A stretch of 64,000 nt of DNA from CAYGTO01 sp964352815 (GCA_964352815.1 CAYGTO010000007.1:1-64000), one strand, 5' to 3'; counted from the stretch's first letter, positions 34,027-42,716 are shown. Translations and numbers: made by a program. The notes: generated from the letters alone by a model not told the origin.

Positions 34027-36408
34027 CTAAGCAGCGTTTTTCTTGCCTTTAGTGCCTGATTTTCGGCTCCCTTTGGCTGCGCCTGACCCATCTGCACTTT
34101 TCGGGCTGACCTTCGTCCGTGGGGCAGGGTTACGGTCGATCGCATCGATGGCCGCGACCGCCGCTAAGTTGATGATATCGTTGACCGAAGCATTCATACC
34201 CGCGATTTGTACGGGTTTGCATAACCCATTGAGAATGGGACCAATCATTGAAGTTTTTGCCAATTCCTGTAGCAAATTCGATGAAATATTCGCGCTATGC
34301 AGCGCAGGCATCACCAAAATATTGGCGGGGGCTGATAAGCGGCAGAATGGATACAATTTCATCAAATTTTCGTTTAGCGCAACATCGGCCGCCATTTCAC
34401 CATCATATTCGAAGTCAATCTCACCGGCCTCTGCTTTAGTGTCGAGAATGCGAACCGCCTCACGGATCCGTTCTGATTTCTCGCGCATCGGGTTTCCGAA
34501 GTTCGAGTAAGAGAGTAGGGCGACGCGCGGCTCATGGCCCATTTGTTTGGCTTTAGCCGCGGTTTGGATCGCGATTTTGGCAAGGCCTTCAGCGCTTGGC
34601 AGCTCTTGGACGGTGGTATCGGAAATAAAGACCGTCCGGCTTTTACTGATGATCATCGACACGGCAAACGGCTCATGGCCTTCCTCATGATCGATTACGC
34701 GAGATATGTTCTCAAGTGTTCGGTGATAGCCTCGGGTCAGGCCGGAAATCATCGCATCGCCATCGCCGCATGCAAGCATACAAGAAGCGTAGATGTTCCG
34801 GTCATTCTTTACCATACGCACAATATCACGGTAAAGAAAGCCGGCGCGCTGCAATTTCGGATAGAGGTAATCGATGTATTTCTGAACGTGAGAGCTAATC
34901 GCGGCATTGTCAATTTTTATGCCATCTTCATTGGTGACGCCGATCTGATGCATGGTTTCACGAATGCGCTCGGCGCGGCCCACAAGAGTTGGCTCACCAT
35001 AGCCATTATCACGCCAATGCACAGCAGCACGGATGGCTTTTTCTTCCTCGCCCTCGGCGAAGATGATGCGCTGAGGATTGTCACGCACTTTGCTGAACAA
35101 GCTATTTAGGCTGTTGGCTGATGGGTCGAGGCGTGAAGCAAGTTCCACTCTATATTCACCAAAATCTTTAATGGGCTTACGTGCTACGCCTGTTTCCATG
35201 GCTGCTTTCGCAACAGCGACGGGAACCGTCGTGATTAGGCGTGGATCAAATGGCGCGGGAATAATATATTCCTGACCATATTTCATGTTGCCACGTGAAT
35301 AAGCGTTGGCGACTTCTTCCGGCACATCTTCACGCGCTAATTGCGCTAACGCCTCTGCCGCCGCAATTTTCATTTCCTCATTGATCTCTTTTGCGCGAAC
35401 ATCGAGAGCGCCCCGGAAAATATAAGGAAAACCCATCACATTATTGACCTGATTCGGGTAATCGGAACGGCCGGTCGCAATGATCGCATCTTCACGCACT
35501 TCGAGCACTTCTTCCGGCATAATTTCCGGTACCGGGTTGGCCATAGCAAAGATAATCGGCTTTTTATTCATCGCTTTGACCATCTCTTTCGACACTGCCC
35601 CTGCCGCAGATAAGCCAAGGAACACATCTGCGCCGGTCATCGCCTCAAGCAACGTGCGCTTATCGGTTTTGACCGCATGCTTCGATTTCCATTGGTCCAT
35701 TTTTTCTGTGCGGCCTTCATAAATCACACCGCTACGGTCGCAGAGCAGCACATTTTCGTGCTTCACACCCATAGTTTTCATCAGTTCGATACAGGCAATA
35801 CCCGCCGAACCAGCGCCATTACACACCACTTTCAAATCGCTAAATTTGCGACCCGTAAGTTCCGCCGCATTGATCAGACCCGCCGCGGTGATGATCGCCG
35901 TCCCGTGCTGGTCATCATGGAACACCGGAATATCCATTGCTTCTTTGAGGCGCTGTTCAATGATGAAACAATCAGGCGCAGCAATATCTTCGAGGTTAAT
36001 TCCGCCCCAGCTCGGGCCAAGCACCTTAATCGCATTGACGAACTCATCGACATCTTGCGTATCAACTTCGATATCAATAGCGTCAATATCGGCGAAGCGT
36101 TTGAACAGGATCGCTTTCCCTTCCATCACCGGCTTCGAGGCAAGCGCGCCGAGATTTCCTAGGCCTAGCACTGCCGTACCGTTTGAGATGACGGCAACGA
36201 AGTTTCCGCGCGCCGTATAATCATAGGCAGCGTTCGGGTTTTCTGCAATTTTGAGGCAAGGCGCCGCGACGCCTGGCGAATAGCCGAGCGAGAGGTCGCG
36301 CTGGGTGATGAGTGGCTTGGTTGCAGTGATCGCGAGTTTGCCTGGTTGGCCTGATGAGTGGAAATAGAGGGCATCATCGTCGGTGATTTTCAAATTATCC
36401 GCAGGCAT
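34027..36408 (-). CDS. maeB: NADP-dependent malic enzyme with phosphotransacetylase-like domain
   Basis: Oxidative decarboxylation of malate to pyruvate. The N-terminal malic domain (SLGYSPGVAAPCLKIAENP) and NAD(P)-binding domain (FHDDQHGTAIITAAGLINA, VVCNGAGSAGIACIELM) occupy about the first 430 residues. The C-terminal region is the phosphotransacetylase-type domain (RIIFAEGEEEKAIRAA, GLTRGYHRTLENISRVI), usually regulatory in MaeB. The protein ends in a basic, disordered Lys/Ser/Gly tail of about 35 residues. The start at 36408 follows AAGGAG. 793 residues in total, slightly long because of the tail. Isolated gene; parS and mutS lie upstream. Confidence 0.93.
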   Translation of the reverse strand: MPADNLKITDDDALYFHSSGQPGKLAITATKPLITQRDLSLGYSPGVAAPCLKIAENPNAAYDYTARGNFVAVISNGTAVLGLGNLGALASKPVMEGKAILFKRFADIDAIDIEVDTQDVDEFVNAIKVLGPSWGGINLEDIAAPDCFIIEQRLKEAMDIPVFHDDQHGTAIITAAGLINAAELTGRKFSDLKVVCNGAGSAGIACIELMKTMGVKHENVLLCDRSGVIYEGRTEKMDQWKSKHAVKTDKRTLLEAMTGADVFLGLSAAGAVSKEMVKAMNKKPIIFAMANPVPEIMPEEVLEVREDAIIATGRSDYPNQVNNVMGFPYIFRGALDVRAKEINEEMKIAAAEALAQLAREDVPEEVANAYSRGNMKYGQEYIIPAPFDPRLITTVPVAVAKAAMETGVARKPIKDFGEYRVELASRLDPSANSLNSLFSKVRDNPQRIIFAEGEEEKAIRAAVHWRDNGYGEPTLVGRAERIRETMHQIGVTNEDGIKIDNAAISSHVQKYIDYLYPKLQRAGFLYRDIVRMVKNDRNIYASCMLACGDGDAMISGLTRGYHRTLENISRVIDHEEGHEPFAVSMIISKSRTVFISDTTVQELPSAEGLAKIAIQTAAKAKQMGHEPRVALLSYSNFGNPMREKSERIREAVRILDTKAEAGEIDFEYDGEMAADVALNENLMKLYPFCRLSAPANILVMPALHSANISSNLLQELAKTSMIGPILNGLCKPVQIAGMNASVNDIINLAAVAAIDAIDRNPAPRTKVSPKSADGSGAAKGSRKSGTKGKKNAA

Positions 36409-36431
36409 GGGGACTCCTTATGTTGATGAAT

Positions 36432-36500
36432 GTCATCCCCGTGTATACGAGGATCTCGAACGTTTTGACAGAACGGGATTCCCGCTTCCGCGGGAATGAC
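36432..36500. repeat. GTCAT...ATGAC two-hairpin element
   Basis: 69-bp element 24 bp upstream of maeB. The left hairpin is built around ATCCCCGTGTATACGAGGAT and the right one is ATTCCCGCTTCCGCGGGAAT. Ends are GTCAT and ATGAC, joined by a linker of about 24 bp. Confidence 0.8.
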
Positions 36501-36586
36501 GCCTATGCATTTGAATGGACTATAGCCCCCGAAACACGCAAGGGAAGCGAAAAAGACGCTGCATTGCAACATTGTATTTGCTCCTG

Positions 36587-36660
36587 CTCGGTCTGCTGAC
36601 CTCGCAATAAGCCTAACGCCTTCGGCGACTAAAGGGCTTCGCCTTCTGGCTGCGCTTCTT
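36587..36660. repeat. GGTCTGCTGACC-type repeat block
   Basis: Contains CTCGGTCTGCTGACCTCG (36587-36604), GCAATAAG, then TTCGGCGACTAAAGG (36621-36635) and GCTTCGCC. These words recur in the gap at 8398-8480 on the opposite strand in permuted order, so the block looks like a decayed member of a separate repeat family. Confidence 0.45.
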
Positions 36661-36696
36661 ACCTACACAGTCGATGGCATAATACCGAACCCGGAA

Positions 36697-36712
36697 TGTT
36701 CCACGTGAAACA
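36697..36712. promoter_or_regulatory. parS-like ParB binding site
   Basis: TGTTCCACGTGAAACA, a 16-bp palindrome with one asymmetric pair. It matches the widely conserved parS sequence (TGTTTCACGTGGAACA on the other strand), the centromere bound by ParB in chromosome segregation. It lies in the non-coding gap between maeB and mutS. parS sites are usually clustered near the replication origin, so this suggests an origin-proximal locus. parA/parB and other parS copies were not seen in the window. Confidence 0.8.
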
Positions 36713-36720
36713 TCCGCTTT

Positions 36721-36771
36721 GTCATTGCCACCCGGGACCAATGGCCTGCTGACCATTGACCCGAGGATGAC
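36721..36771. repeat. Short GTCAT...ATGAC element upstream of mutS
   Basis: 51 bp, beginning GTCATTGCCACCCGGG and ending CCCGAGGATGAC, with a central hairpin CAATGG-CCTGCTGA-CCATTG. It ends 18 bp before the mutS ATG and will be in or near the mutS leader. Confidence 0.65.
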
Positions 36772-36789
36772 ATGGTGTAGAGTGCGCAA

Positions 36790-39633
36790 ATGTCTTCAAC
36801 TCTTAAAGAAAAAACCAAAACCACCCCCGCGATGGCGCAATATTTTGCGCTGAAGGAGGAATATCCGGAATGTCTGTTGTTCTACCGGATGGGTGATTTT
36901 TATGAGCTGTTTTTTGAGGATGCGATCGATGCGGCGCAGATTCTCGATATCGCGCTGACCAAGCGCGGCAAGCAGGCGGGGGAGGATATTCCGATGTGTG
37001 GCGTGCCGGCGCATAGCCATGAGGCATATCTAGAAAAACTGATTGCGAGCGGACGCAAAGTGGCGATTTGCGAACAGCTAGAAAGCCCGGAGGAAGCCAA
37101 AAAAGCGCGTGGCCATAAGGCGGTGGTGCGGCGCGATGTGGTGCGCATTGTCACGCCGGGGACGATCACGGAAGAGAATCTGCTTCAGCGCCAAGCGAGC
37201 CATTATTGCTGCGCGTTGGCGGAAGAGAAGGGCGCTCTGAGCCTGGCCTGGCTGGACCTCTCGACCGGTCAGTTTCAGGTGATGGAAACCGCGAGTGACC
37301 AGCTGATGGGCGATATTGCACGGCTGCAACCCAAGGAAATTCTCCTGCCCGAGCCTTTCCTGGAGCAGGAGCGTTTTGCCGCACTCAAGCAGGATTACGG
37401 CGCGATCATCAGCCCGCAAGTGGCCAGCCAGTTTGACCTGCGTAAGGCCGAACGCAGCTTGCTCGATTTTTACCAGCTCGGCGCGATGGATTCGCTGGGT
37501 GATATTACCGCGGCGGACCAGATCGCTTGCGGCGTGCTGCTTGAATATATGAAACTGACGCAGATGGAAGCGTTGCCCCGGCTCGATAAACCCGAAAAAC
37601 TACAAGCGGGTGAGGCGATGGTGATCGATAGCGCGACGCGGCGTAATCTTGAGCTGACGCAAAGCATGCATGGCGGCCGGAAGGGAAGCTTGCTAAGTGC
37701 GATTGACCGGACGGTGAGTAGCCCCGGCGCGCGGTTGCTCGCGGGTTGGCTAACTTCGCCGCTCACCCATGTGGAAGTGATTACGCAGCGCCAATCGGTG
37801 ATTGGGCTGATGTTAGAGCAGCGCTCACTGATGGAATCGCTGCGCGGCCAGATGCGCGGATTGCCAGATGCGGAACGAGCTTTGTCACGCTTATGTTTAG
37901 GGCGCGGCGGGCCAAGAGATATGCTAGCGCTGAGCCGGTCGCTGGAGGCGATCACCCAGATGCATACGCAGCTCTATGTGACATCGCAAGAAGCCACAAA
38001 GCGTCATACTGAGGCGAAGCCGAAGGATCTATCAGGCCATACGATGGAAGACCCTTCGTCGGCTACTCCTCCTCAGGATGACGGTGCAAAGGATTCAGTA
38101 TTACGTCATCCTGAGCCGCAGGCGAAGGATCTATCGCGCCACACGCAGGGAGATTCTTCAGTCGCTGCGCTCCTTCAGAATGACGGTGGGAAAGGCTTTC
38201 CTGATCGTCTTGAGAATCTAATGGAAAACATGCAGGGCTATGATGTGCTGCTGCAAACGCTGTCGCGGGCGCTGCAAGAGGAAGTGCCGATGATGGCGCG
38301 TGATGGCGGCTTCATCGCGGCCGGTTTTCGTGCAGACCTCGATGAGTGGCGGCATGTGCGCGATAATGCGAAGCAAGTGATCGCCGAAATGCAGGGTCAG
38401 TATGCGAAAGAGACCGGCGTGAGTTCGCTGAAGGTTAAATTTAACAATGTGCTGGGCTATTTCATCGAGATGACGCCGACCCATAGCGACAAGGTGCCAC
38501 AACATTTCATTCATCGCCAAACCTTGGCCAATGCGCTGCGTTACACGACAACGGAGCTGGCGGACATCGCTTCGAAAATTGCGGAAGCCGGCGCGCGAGT
38601 GCTGCAGATTGAGTTGGAAATTTTTGATGATCTGCGCCGTTCGGTGATTGCGCATGCGGAAGTGATTACTGGCGCGGCGCGGGCGGCGGCGGAGGTGGAT
38701 GTGCTGAGTAGCTTGGCCAGCTTGGCGCTGGAGCAGCGCTACATCCGGCCGATCATCGACCATTCAACGCGTTTTGAGATTCAAGGCGGCCGCCATCCGG
38801 TGGTTGAGCAAATGCTGGCGAAAGAGGGCGAAGCGCCCTTTGTTGCGAATAATGCGAACCTCTCTGAAGGCCAGCATTTATGGCTGCTCACCGGGCCGAA
38901 TATGGCGGGAAAAAGTACGTTTCTGCGGCAAAATGCGCTGATTGCGATTCTCGCGCAGATGGGCAGCTATGTGCCGGCGGAATCGGCGCATCTAGGCGTG
39001 GTGGACCGGCTGTTTAGCCGGGTCGGCGCAGCGGATGATCTGGCGCGTGGGCGCTCGACTTTTATGGTGGAGATGGTGGAAACTGCGACAATTCTGAACC
39101 AGTCAACGCCCCGTTCACTGGTGATTCTCGATGAAATTGGTCGCGGCACCGCGACGTTTGATGGGCTGTCGATCGCCTGGGCGGTGGTCGAGCATTTGCA
39201 TCATCAGATTGGCTGTCGCGGGCTGTTTGCCACGCATTATCATGAGCTGACCGAGCTACAACAGCGCCTGCCGAACCTGTCCTGCCACACGATGAAGGTA
39301 AAGGAATGGCAGGGAAAGGTGATTTTCATGCATCAGGTGGTGGCGGGGAATGCGGATCGATCCTACGGCATTCACGTCGCGCAGCTGGCCGGGCTGCCAG
39401 AGCCGGTGATTGCGAAGGCGAAGCAGGTGCTGGCCGGGCTTGAGGCGGCGCAGGCAAGCAAGGATCCAGTCGGAATGATGGAATCGATGCCACTGTTTTT
39501 TCAAGCAGAACCGGCGAAAGCGGCTGACGCAGAACCACATCCCGCACTCACACTGCTTGATGAGGCAAACCCTGACGCCATGACCCCGCGCGAGGCGCAT
39601 CAGTTGTTGTATGTGATGAAGGAGAAAATATAG
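36790..39633 (+). CDS. mutS: DNA mismatch repair protein MutS with repeat-derived insertion
   Basis: Recognises mismatches and starts MutHL-type repair. Domain order: N-terminal mismatch-binding domain with GDFYELFFEDA (the Phe-x-Glu clamp), connector, core/lever, clamp (GYFIEMTPTHSDK), and the ATPase with GPNMAGKSTFLRQ near residue 702, DEIGRGTATFDG and ATHYHEL. At 947 residues it is longer than usual (E. coli 853). The main excess is residues about 405-466, in the core domain, encoded by two tandem 82-bp palindromic elements in frame; this segment is hydrophilic and should loop out. All catalytic motifs are intact, so the gene looks functional. Confidence 0.95.
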   Translation: MSSTLKEKTKTTPAMAQYFALKEEYPECLLFYRMGDFYELFFEDAIDAAQILDIALTKRGKQAGEDIPMCGVPAHSHEAYLEKLIASGRKVAICEQLESPEEAKKARGHKAVVRRDVVRIVTPGTITEENLLQRQASHYCCALAEEKGALSLAWLDLSTGQFQVMETASDQLMGDIARLQPKEILLPEPFLEQERFAALKQDYGAIISPQVASQFDLRKAERSLLDFYQLGAMDSLGDITAADQIACGVLLEYMKLTQMEALPRLDKPEKLQAGEAMVIDSATRRNLELTQSMHGGRKGSLLSAIDRTVSSPGARLLAGWLTSPLTHVEVITQRQSVIGLMLEQRSLMESLRGQMRGLPDAERALSRLCLGRGGPRDMLALSRSLEAITQMHTQLYVTSQEATKRHTEAKPKDLSGHTMEDPSSATPPQDDGAKDSVLRHPEPQAKDLSRHTQGDSSVAALLQNDGGKGFPDRLENLMENMQGYDVLLQTLSRALQEEVPMMARDGGFIAAGFRADLDEWRHVRDNAKQVIAEMQGQYAKETGVSSLKVKFNNVLGYFIEMTPTHSDKVPQHFIHRQTLANALRYTTTELADIASKIAEAGARVLQIELEIFDDLRRSVIAHAEVITGAARAAAEVDVLSSLASLALEQRYIRPIIDHSTRFEIQGGRHPVVEQMLAKEGEAPFVANNANLSEGQHLWLLTGPNMAGKSTFLRQNALIAILAQMGSYVPAESAHLGVVDRLFSRVGAADDLARGRSTFMVEMVETATILNQSTPRSLVILDEIGRGTATFDGLSIAWAVVEHLHHQIGCRGLFATHYHELTELQQRLPNLSCHTMKVKEWQGKVIFMHQVVAGNADRSYGIHVAQLAGLPEPVIAKAKQVLAGLEAAQASKDPVGMMESMPLFFQAEPAKAADAEPHPALTLLDEANPDAMTPREAHQLLYVMKEKI
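38002..38083. repeat. 82-bp two-hairpin element, copy 1, inside mutS
   Basis: Begins CGTCATACTGAGGCGAAGC and ends CCTCAGGATGACG. It shares the word CGAAGGATCTATC with copy 2, is the same length, and starts exactly 102 bp (34 codons) before it. Translated in frame in MutS. Confidence 0.8.
38104..38185. repeat. 82-bp two-hairpin element, copy 2, inside mutS
   Basis: Begins CGTCATCCTGAGCCGCAGG, continues CGAAGGATCTATCGCGCC, and ends CTCCTTCAGAATGACG with an inner hairpin TCGCTGCG. The CGTCAT and ATGACG ends are inverted. It is translated in frame as part of MutS residues about 439-466. Confidence 0.8.
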
Positions 39634-39648
39634 CTTCGTCTAAATTAA

Positions 39649-39684
39649 GATCCCCGAGATCGGCACAGCCGACTCGAGGATGAC
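39649..39684. repeat. Half element of the ...ATGAC type after mutS
   Basis: GATCCCCGAGATCGG-CACA-GCCGACTCGAGGATGAC: one hairpin arm with the ATGAC end but no GTCAT partner, 16 bp after the mutS stop. It looks like a truncated copy and might also aid transcription termination, though no U-tract follows. Confidence 0.5.
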
Positions 39685-39741
39685 GGGATTATGGCATCGT
39701 CATCTTCGACTACGCCGGTATTGCAAAGCAGAAAAAAACAC

Positions 39742-39769
39742 TGGATTTTCAGTACGTCTGATGTATAGT
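39742..39769 (+). promoter_or_regulatory. Candidate promoter of rpmF
   Basis: TATAGT at 39764-39769 is a good -10 box; TGGATT at 39742-39747 with a 16-bp spacer is a weak -35. Transcription would start about 60 bp upstream of rpmF. Confidence 0.3.
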
Positions 39770-39834
39770 CCGCCTTCAATAAATGAGTGATTCTGGCGCA
39801 AGGCGCTGAATTCAAACGATAAATGGAGTGAGAC

Positions 39835-40017
39835 ATGGCCGTTCCTAAGCAGAAAATTTCCAAAAGCCGTCGCGGTCAGCGTCGTGCACATAAAAAAGTG
39901 GCTGCCACCAATGTGGTTGAAAACAGCGTGACTGGTGAGCTTCACCGCCCGCATCACATCTCTCGCGATGGGTACTATCGCGGCGAACAAGTGACCGATG
40001 CATCTGTTAATTGCTAA
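39835..40017 (+). CDS. rpmF: 50S ribosomal protein L32
   Basis: Small basic large-subunit protein, 60 residues, beginning MAVPKQKISKSRRGQRRAHK as in alphaproteobacterial L32. The ribosome-binding site GGAG lies at 39824-39827. It precedes plsX and fabH, the classical rpmF-plsX-fabH order that links ribosome and lipid synthesis. A 74-bp palindromic element separates it from plsX. Confidence 0.96.
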   Translation: MAVPKQKISKSRRGQRRAHKKVAATNVVENSVTGELHRPHHISRDGYYRGEQVTDASVNC

Positions 40018-40021
40018 TGTC

Positions 40022-40095
40022 GCAATCCCGATGCACATCGGGGTCTCTAACGTTGTATTGCAAATGACTAAGATACCGGCGTTCGCTGGTATTGC
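40022..40095. repeat. GCAAT-type two-hairpin element between rpmF and plsX
   Basis: 74-bp element: left hairpin AATCCCGATGCACATCGGGGT, linker with CTAACGTTGTATTGC, right hairpin GATACCGGCGTTCGCTGGTATTGC (given in parts: GATACCGGCG, TTCGCTGGT, ATTGC). It begins 5 bp after the rpmF stop, so it could act as an attenuator within the operon. Confidence 0.75.
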
Positions 40096-40185
40096 TGTGA
40101 TGTTGTTCAGCGAATCACTTATTTTCCCTGTCTTTTTACGAAACCTTCGCGTATAACTGTCTGAAAATTCATGACAGGAGGCAGT

Positions 40186-41292
40186 GTGCCATTATCACGG
40201 CCGATAGCACTTGATGCGATGGGGGGCGATAACGCTCCTAAGGCCGTGGTGGCAGGAGTCAATTTGGTTGCGCGCAAATATCCTGATATCCAATTTATTC
40301 TTTACGGCGATGAAATTCAGATTCGTAAGCTATTCCGCCGTTATCGCCGTGCGAAAAAAGTGTGTCAGATTGTTCATACGTCAGATGCGATCGCGATGGA
40401 TGAAAAGCCATCGATCGCTGTTCGCAAGAAAAACAGCTCGATGCGCATGGCGTTGAAAGCAGTCAAGGATGGCACGGCATGCGCTGCGCTTTCGGCAGGA
40501 AATACGGGCGCCTTAATGGCACTCTCGAAGATGGTGCTAAAAACATTGCCTGATATTTCGCGGCCGGCGATTGCCGCCTTTGTGCCGGCGCGCGACCGTG
40601 ATGTGGTGCTACTTGATTTGGGAGCGAATGTCACGGCGACGGGTGAGCAGCTGTTTCAGCATGCGCTCATGGGTGAAGCTTATGCTCGGATCGTGCTGAG
40701 TATTCCGCATCCGAAAGTCGCATTGCTTAATATTGGAATTGAAGAAATGAAGGGGCACGAGGAAGTTCAAGAGGCTGCACAAATGCTCCGTGATACACCA
40801 CTTCCGATCGATTTTCACGGCTTTGTTGAGGGGACCGACCTGACCAAAGGTGTGGTGGATGTTGTGGTGACGGATGGATTTTCAGGGAATATTGCGCTCA
40901 AAACCATGGAAGGTACAGCGAAGCTCATGGCGCATACGCTGGAGCAGGCGATTCGCGGCTCGTTTTGGGGAAAAATCAGCTATCTCATTGCGCGCCAAAC
41001 CTTTATGGCGCTGCGCCGGAAGATGGATCCACGTGAACATAATGGCGCGATGATGCTTGGGCTGAACGGTATTGTGATTAAGAGTCATGGAAGTGCTGAT
41101 GCACAAAGTTTTGCTAATGCGATTCTGGTGGCAAAAAATCTGGTTGAAGAGCGGATCAATGACCGCATTAGCGAAGAGATTGAGCGCTCTGGAATGAAAC
41201 ATCAGCATGATGTGGATGATGAAACCGAAATACCATTCTCGGAAGCGGATCGCTTCGGAACAGAGTTTGACCCGCCTGCGACTATACAGTAA
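40186..41292 (+). CDS. plsX: Phosphate acyltransferase PlsX
   Basis: Makes acyl-phosphate from acyl-ACP, the donor for PlsY in phospholipid synthesis; peripheral membrane enzyme. Motifs are PIALDAMGGDNAPKAVV, LSAGNTGALMALSKM, LLDLGANVTATGEQLFQ, LNIGIEEMKGHE and VVVTDGFSGNIALKTMEG. I choose GTG 40186 because AGGAGG at 40176-40181 precedes it; ATG 40171 in the same frame contains that site. From the GTG it has 368 residues. It has a C-terminal hydrophilic extension of about 30 residues. fabH follows after 11 bp. Confidence 0.94.
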   Translation: MPLSRPIALDAMGGDNAPKAVVAGVNLVARKYPDIQFILYGDEIQIRKLFRRYRRAKKVCQIVHTSDAIAMDEKPSIAVRKKNSSMRMALKAVKDGTACAALSAGNTGALMALSKMVLKTLPDISRPAIAAFVPARDRDVVLLDLGANVTATGEQLFQHALMGEAYARIVLSIPHPKVALLNIGIEEMKGHEEVQEAAQMLRDTPLPIDFHGFVEGTDLTKGVVDVVVTDGFSGNIALKTMEGTAKLMAHTLEQAIRGSFWGKISYLIARQTFMALRRKMDPREHNGAMMLGLNGIVIKSHGSADAQSFANAILVAKNLVEERINDRISEEIERSGMKHQHDVDDETEIPFSEADRFGTEFDPPATIQ

Positions 41293-41303
41293 ACACGTTC
41301 TTT

Positions 41304-42272
41304 ATGACTACACCCCTCTCCAGCGTATTAATCGGCTCGGGCGCGTATCTGCCTGAAAATTGCGTGAGCAATGATGAGCTATCGAAAACCGTCGATACGA
41401 ACGATGAGTGGATCCGTTCGCGCACAGGCATTGCCCAACGCTATCTTGCGGCGTATGGAGAAACCACATCGGATTTAGCGGCGGGTGCAGCGAAAGCTGC
41501 GCTGAGCGATGCGGGGATAGCGGCGGATAAACTCGATGGTATTATTGTGGCGACGAGCACACCCGATTGCACGATGCCATCAACAGCGGCCCTCGTGCAG
41601 GCAAAACTTGGTATGAAAGGCGGCTTTGCCTTTGATTTAGCGGCGGCGTGTAGCGGCTTTGTGTATGCGCTGACCACGGCGGATGCGCTGATTAAAAGCG
41701 GTCAGGCGAAGCGCCTTTTGGTGATTGGCGCGGAAACCATGTCGCGGATTGTTGATTGGGAAGACCGCGGCACATGTGTGCTGTTTGGCGATGGCGCTGG
41801 AGCGTGGGTTTTGGAGGCGCAAGAGGGAACCGATCGCGGCATCATGGCCTCGATGATTGAAAGTGACGGCAGCTTAGCGGACGTGCTGAAGACGACGGGC
41901 GGCGTGTCCTCGACCAAAGAAGCGGGCGTGTTGATGATGAATGGCCGCGAAGTGTTCCGCCATGCGGTCGAGAAAATGAGCGGAATTACGCGCGCCGCAT
42001 GCGAAAAAGCGGGGGTCTCTCCTAAGCAAATTGATGTATGTATCCCTCATCAAGCAAATATTCGTATTTTATCTGCAGTGAATCAGAAATTACAGCTTGC
42101 CGATACGAAATTGATCGCTACTATAGAAAAACATGCAAATACTTCAGCAGCTTCCGTGCCGCTAGCCTTTGATGTTGCAAAGCAGCAAGGGAAGATAACC
42201 GAAGGGCAGATTCTTGCCATGCCGGTGTTAGGAGCGGGACTTGTTTGGGGATGTAGTATCATGCGCCTGTAA
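41304..42272 (+). CDS. fabH: 3-oxoacyl-[ACP] synthase III
   Basis: Starts fatty-acid synthesis by condensing acetyl-CoA with malonyl-ACP. The thiolase-fold catalytic triad is visible: Cys116 in AAACSGFVYAL, His in CIPHQANIRIL and Asn in EKHANTSAASVPLA. The N-terminal NDEWIRSRTGI motif and the C-terminal GAGLVWG are conserved. 322 residues, normal. It is between plsX and ihfA. Confidence 0.95.
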   Translation: MTTPLSSVLIGSGAYLPENCVSNDELSKTVDTNDEWIRSRTGIAQRYLAAYGETTSDLAAGAAKAALSDAGIAADKLDGIIVATSTPDCTMPSTAALVQAKLGMKGGFAFDLAAACSGFVYALTTADALIKSGQAKRLLVIGAETMSRIVDWEDRGTCVLFGDGAGAWVLEAQEGTDRGIMASMIESDGSLADVLKTTGGVSSTKEAGVLMMNGREVFRHAVEKMSGITRAACEKAGVSPKQIDVCIPHQANIRILSAVNQKLQLADTKLIATIEKHANTSAASVPLAFDVAKQQGKITEGQILAMPVLGAGLVWGCSIMRL

Positions 42273-42302
42273 GGGCGGTCATAGAAATAAAGAGGGCACA
42301 TT

Positions 42303-42713
42303 ATGACAACGACACTCACACGCGCTGATTTAGCAAATTTTGTTTACCGCGAGATTGGGCTCTCGCTTTCCGAGTCGAGTGATTTGGTGGATGCGGTGAT
42401 CGAAGAAATTTCTATCGCGCTTGAAGCGGGTGAAGAGGTGAAACTGTCATCGTTCGGAACGTTCAAAATTCGCCACAAGAAACAGCGTGTCGGCCGTAAC
42501 CCGAAGACGGGTGTGGAAGTGCCAATTAGTCCGCGGAATGTGCTTTCCTTCAATGCATCAAACATTCTGAAGAAAAAGGTCAATGACGCGAATAGCGGTG
42601 AAAGTAGCTCGGAAAGCTCGGGTGGTGAATCAAGCGGTGGTTCAGAAATGCCAAGTTCTGCGCCGACAAGTTCGCCATTTGGCGGCGGTTCAAGCGGTCC
42701 TTCATTCTCGTAA
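42303..42713 (+). CDS. ihfA: Integration host factor subunit alpha
   Basis: DNA-bending nucleoid protein of the HU/IHF family, acting as a heterodimer with IhfB. The core runs from LTRADLANFVYREIGL to LSFNASNILKKKV, with the beta-arm motif VGRNPKTGVEVPI containing the intercalating proline. It has 136 residues; the last 40 or so form an unusual low-complexity Ser/Gly tail (SSESSGGESSGGSEM). The position after fabH and before a MerR regulator is typical. Confidence 0.92.
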   Translation: MTTTLTRADLANFVYREIGLSLSESSDLVDAVIEEISIALEAGEEVKLSSFGTFKIRHKKQRVGRNPKTGVEVPISPRNVLSFNASNILKKKVNDANSGESSSESSGGESSGGSEMPSSAPTSSPFGGGSSGPSFS

Positions 42714-42716
42714 CTA

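Larger units (their letters stand above)
36409..36789. other. Divergent intergenic region between maeB and mutS with repeats and parS
   Basis: 381 bp without a gene. From left to right it holds a GTCAT...ATGAC two-hairpin element (36432-36500), a block of GGTCTGCTGACC-type repeat words (36587-36660), a parS-like palindrome (36697-36712) and a 51-bp GTCAT...ATGAC element (36721-36771). No ORF with protein character was seen. Confidence 0.6.

Noticed and set aside
38002..38185. mutS as two genes or a pseudogene split by the repeats
   Set aside because: The frame is continuous through both elements and all ATPase and clamp motifs follow, so the gene looks intact.
41028..41043. Second parS-like word CCACGTGAACA in plsX
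   Set aside because: Only part of the motif matches, symmetry is broken, and it lies in conserved coding sequence.
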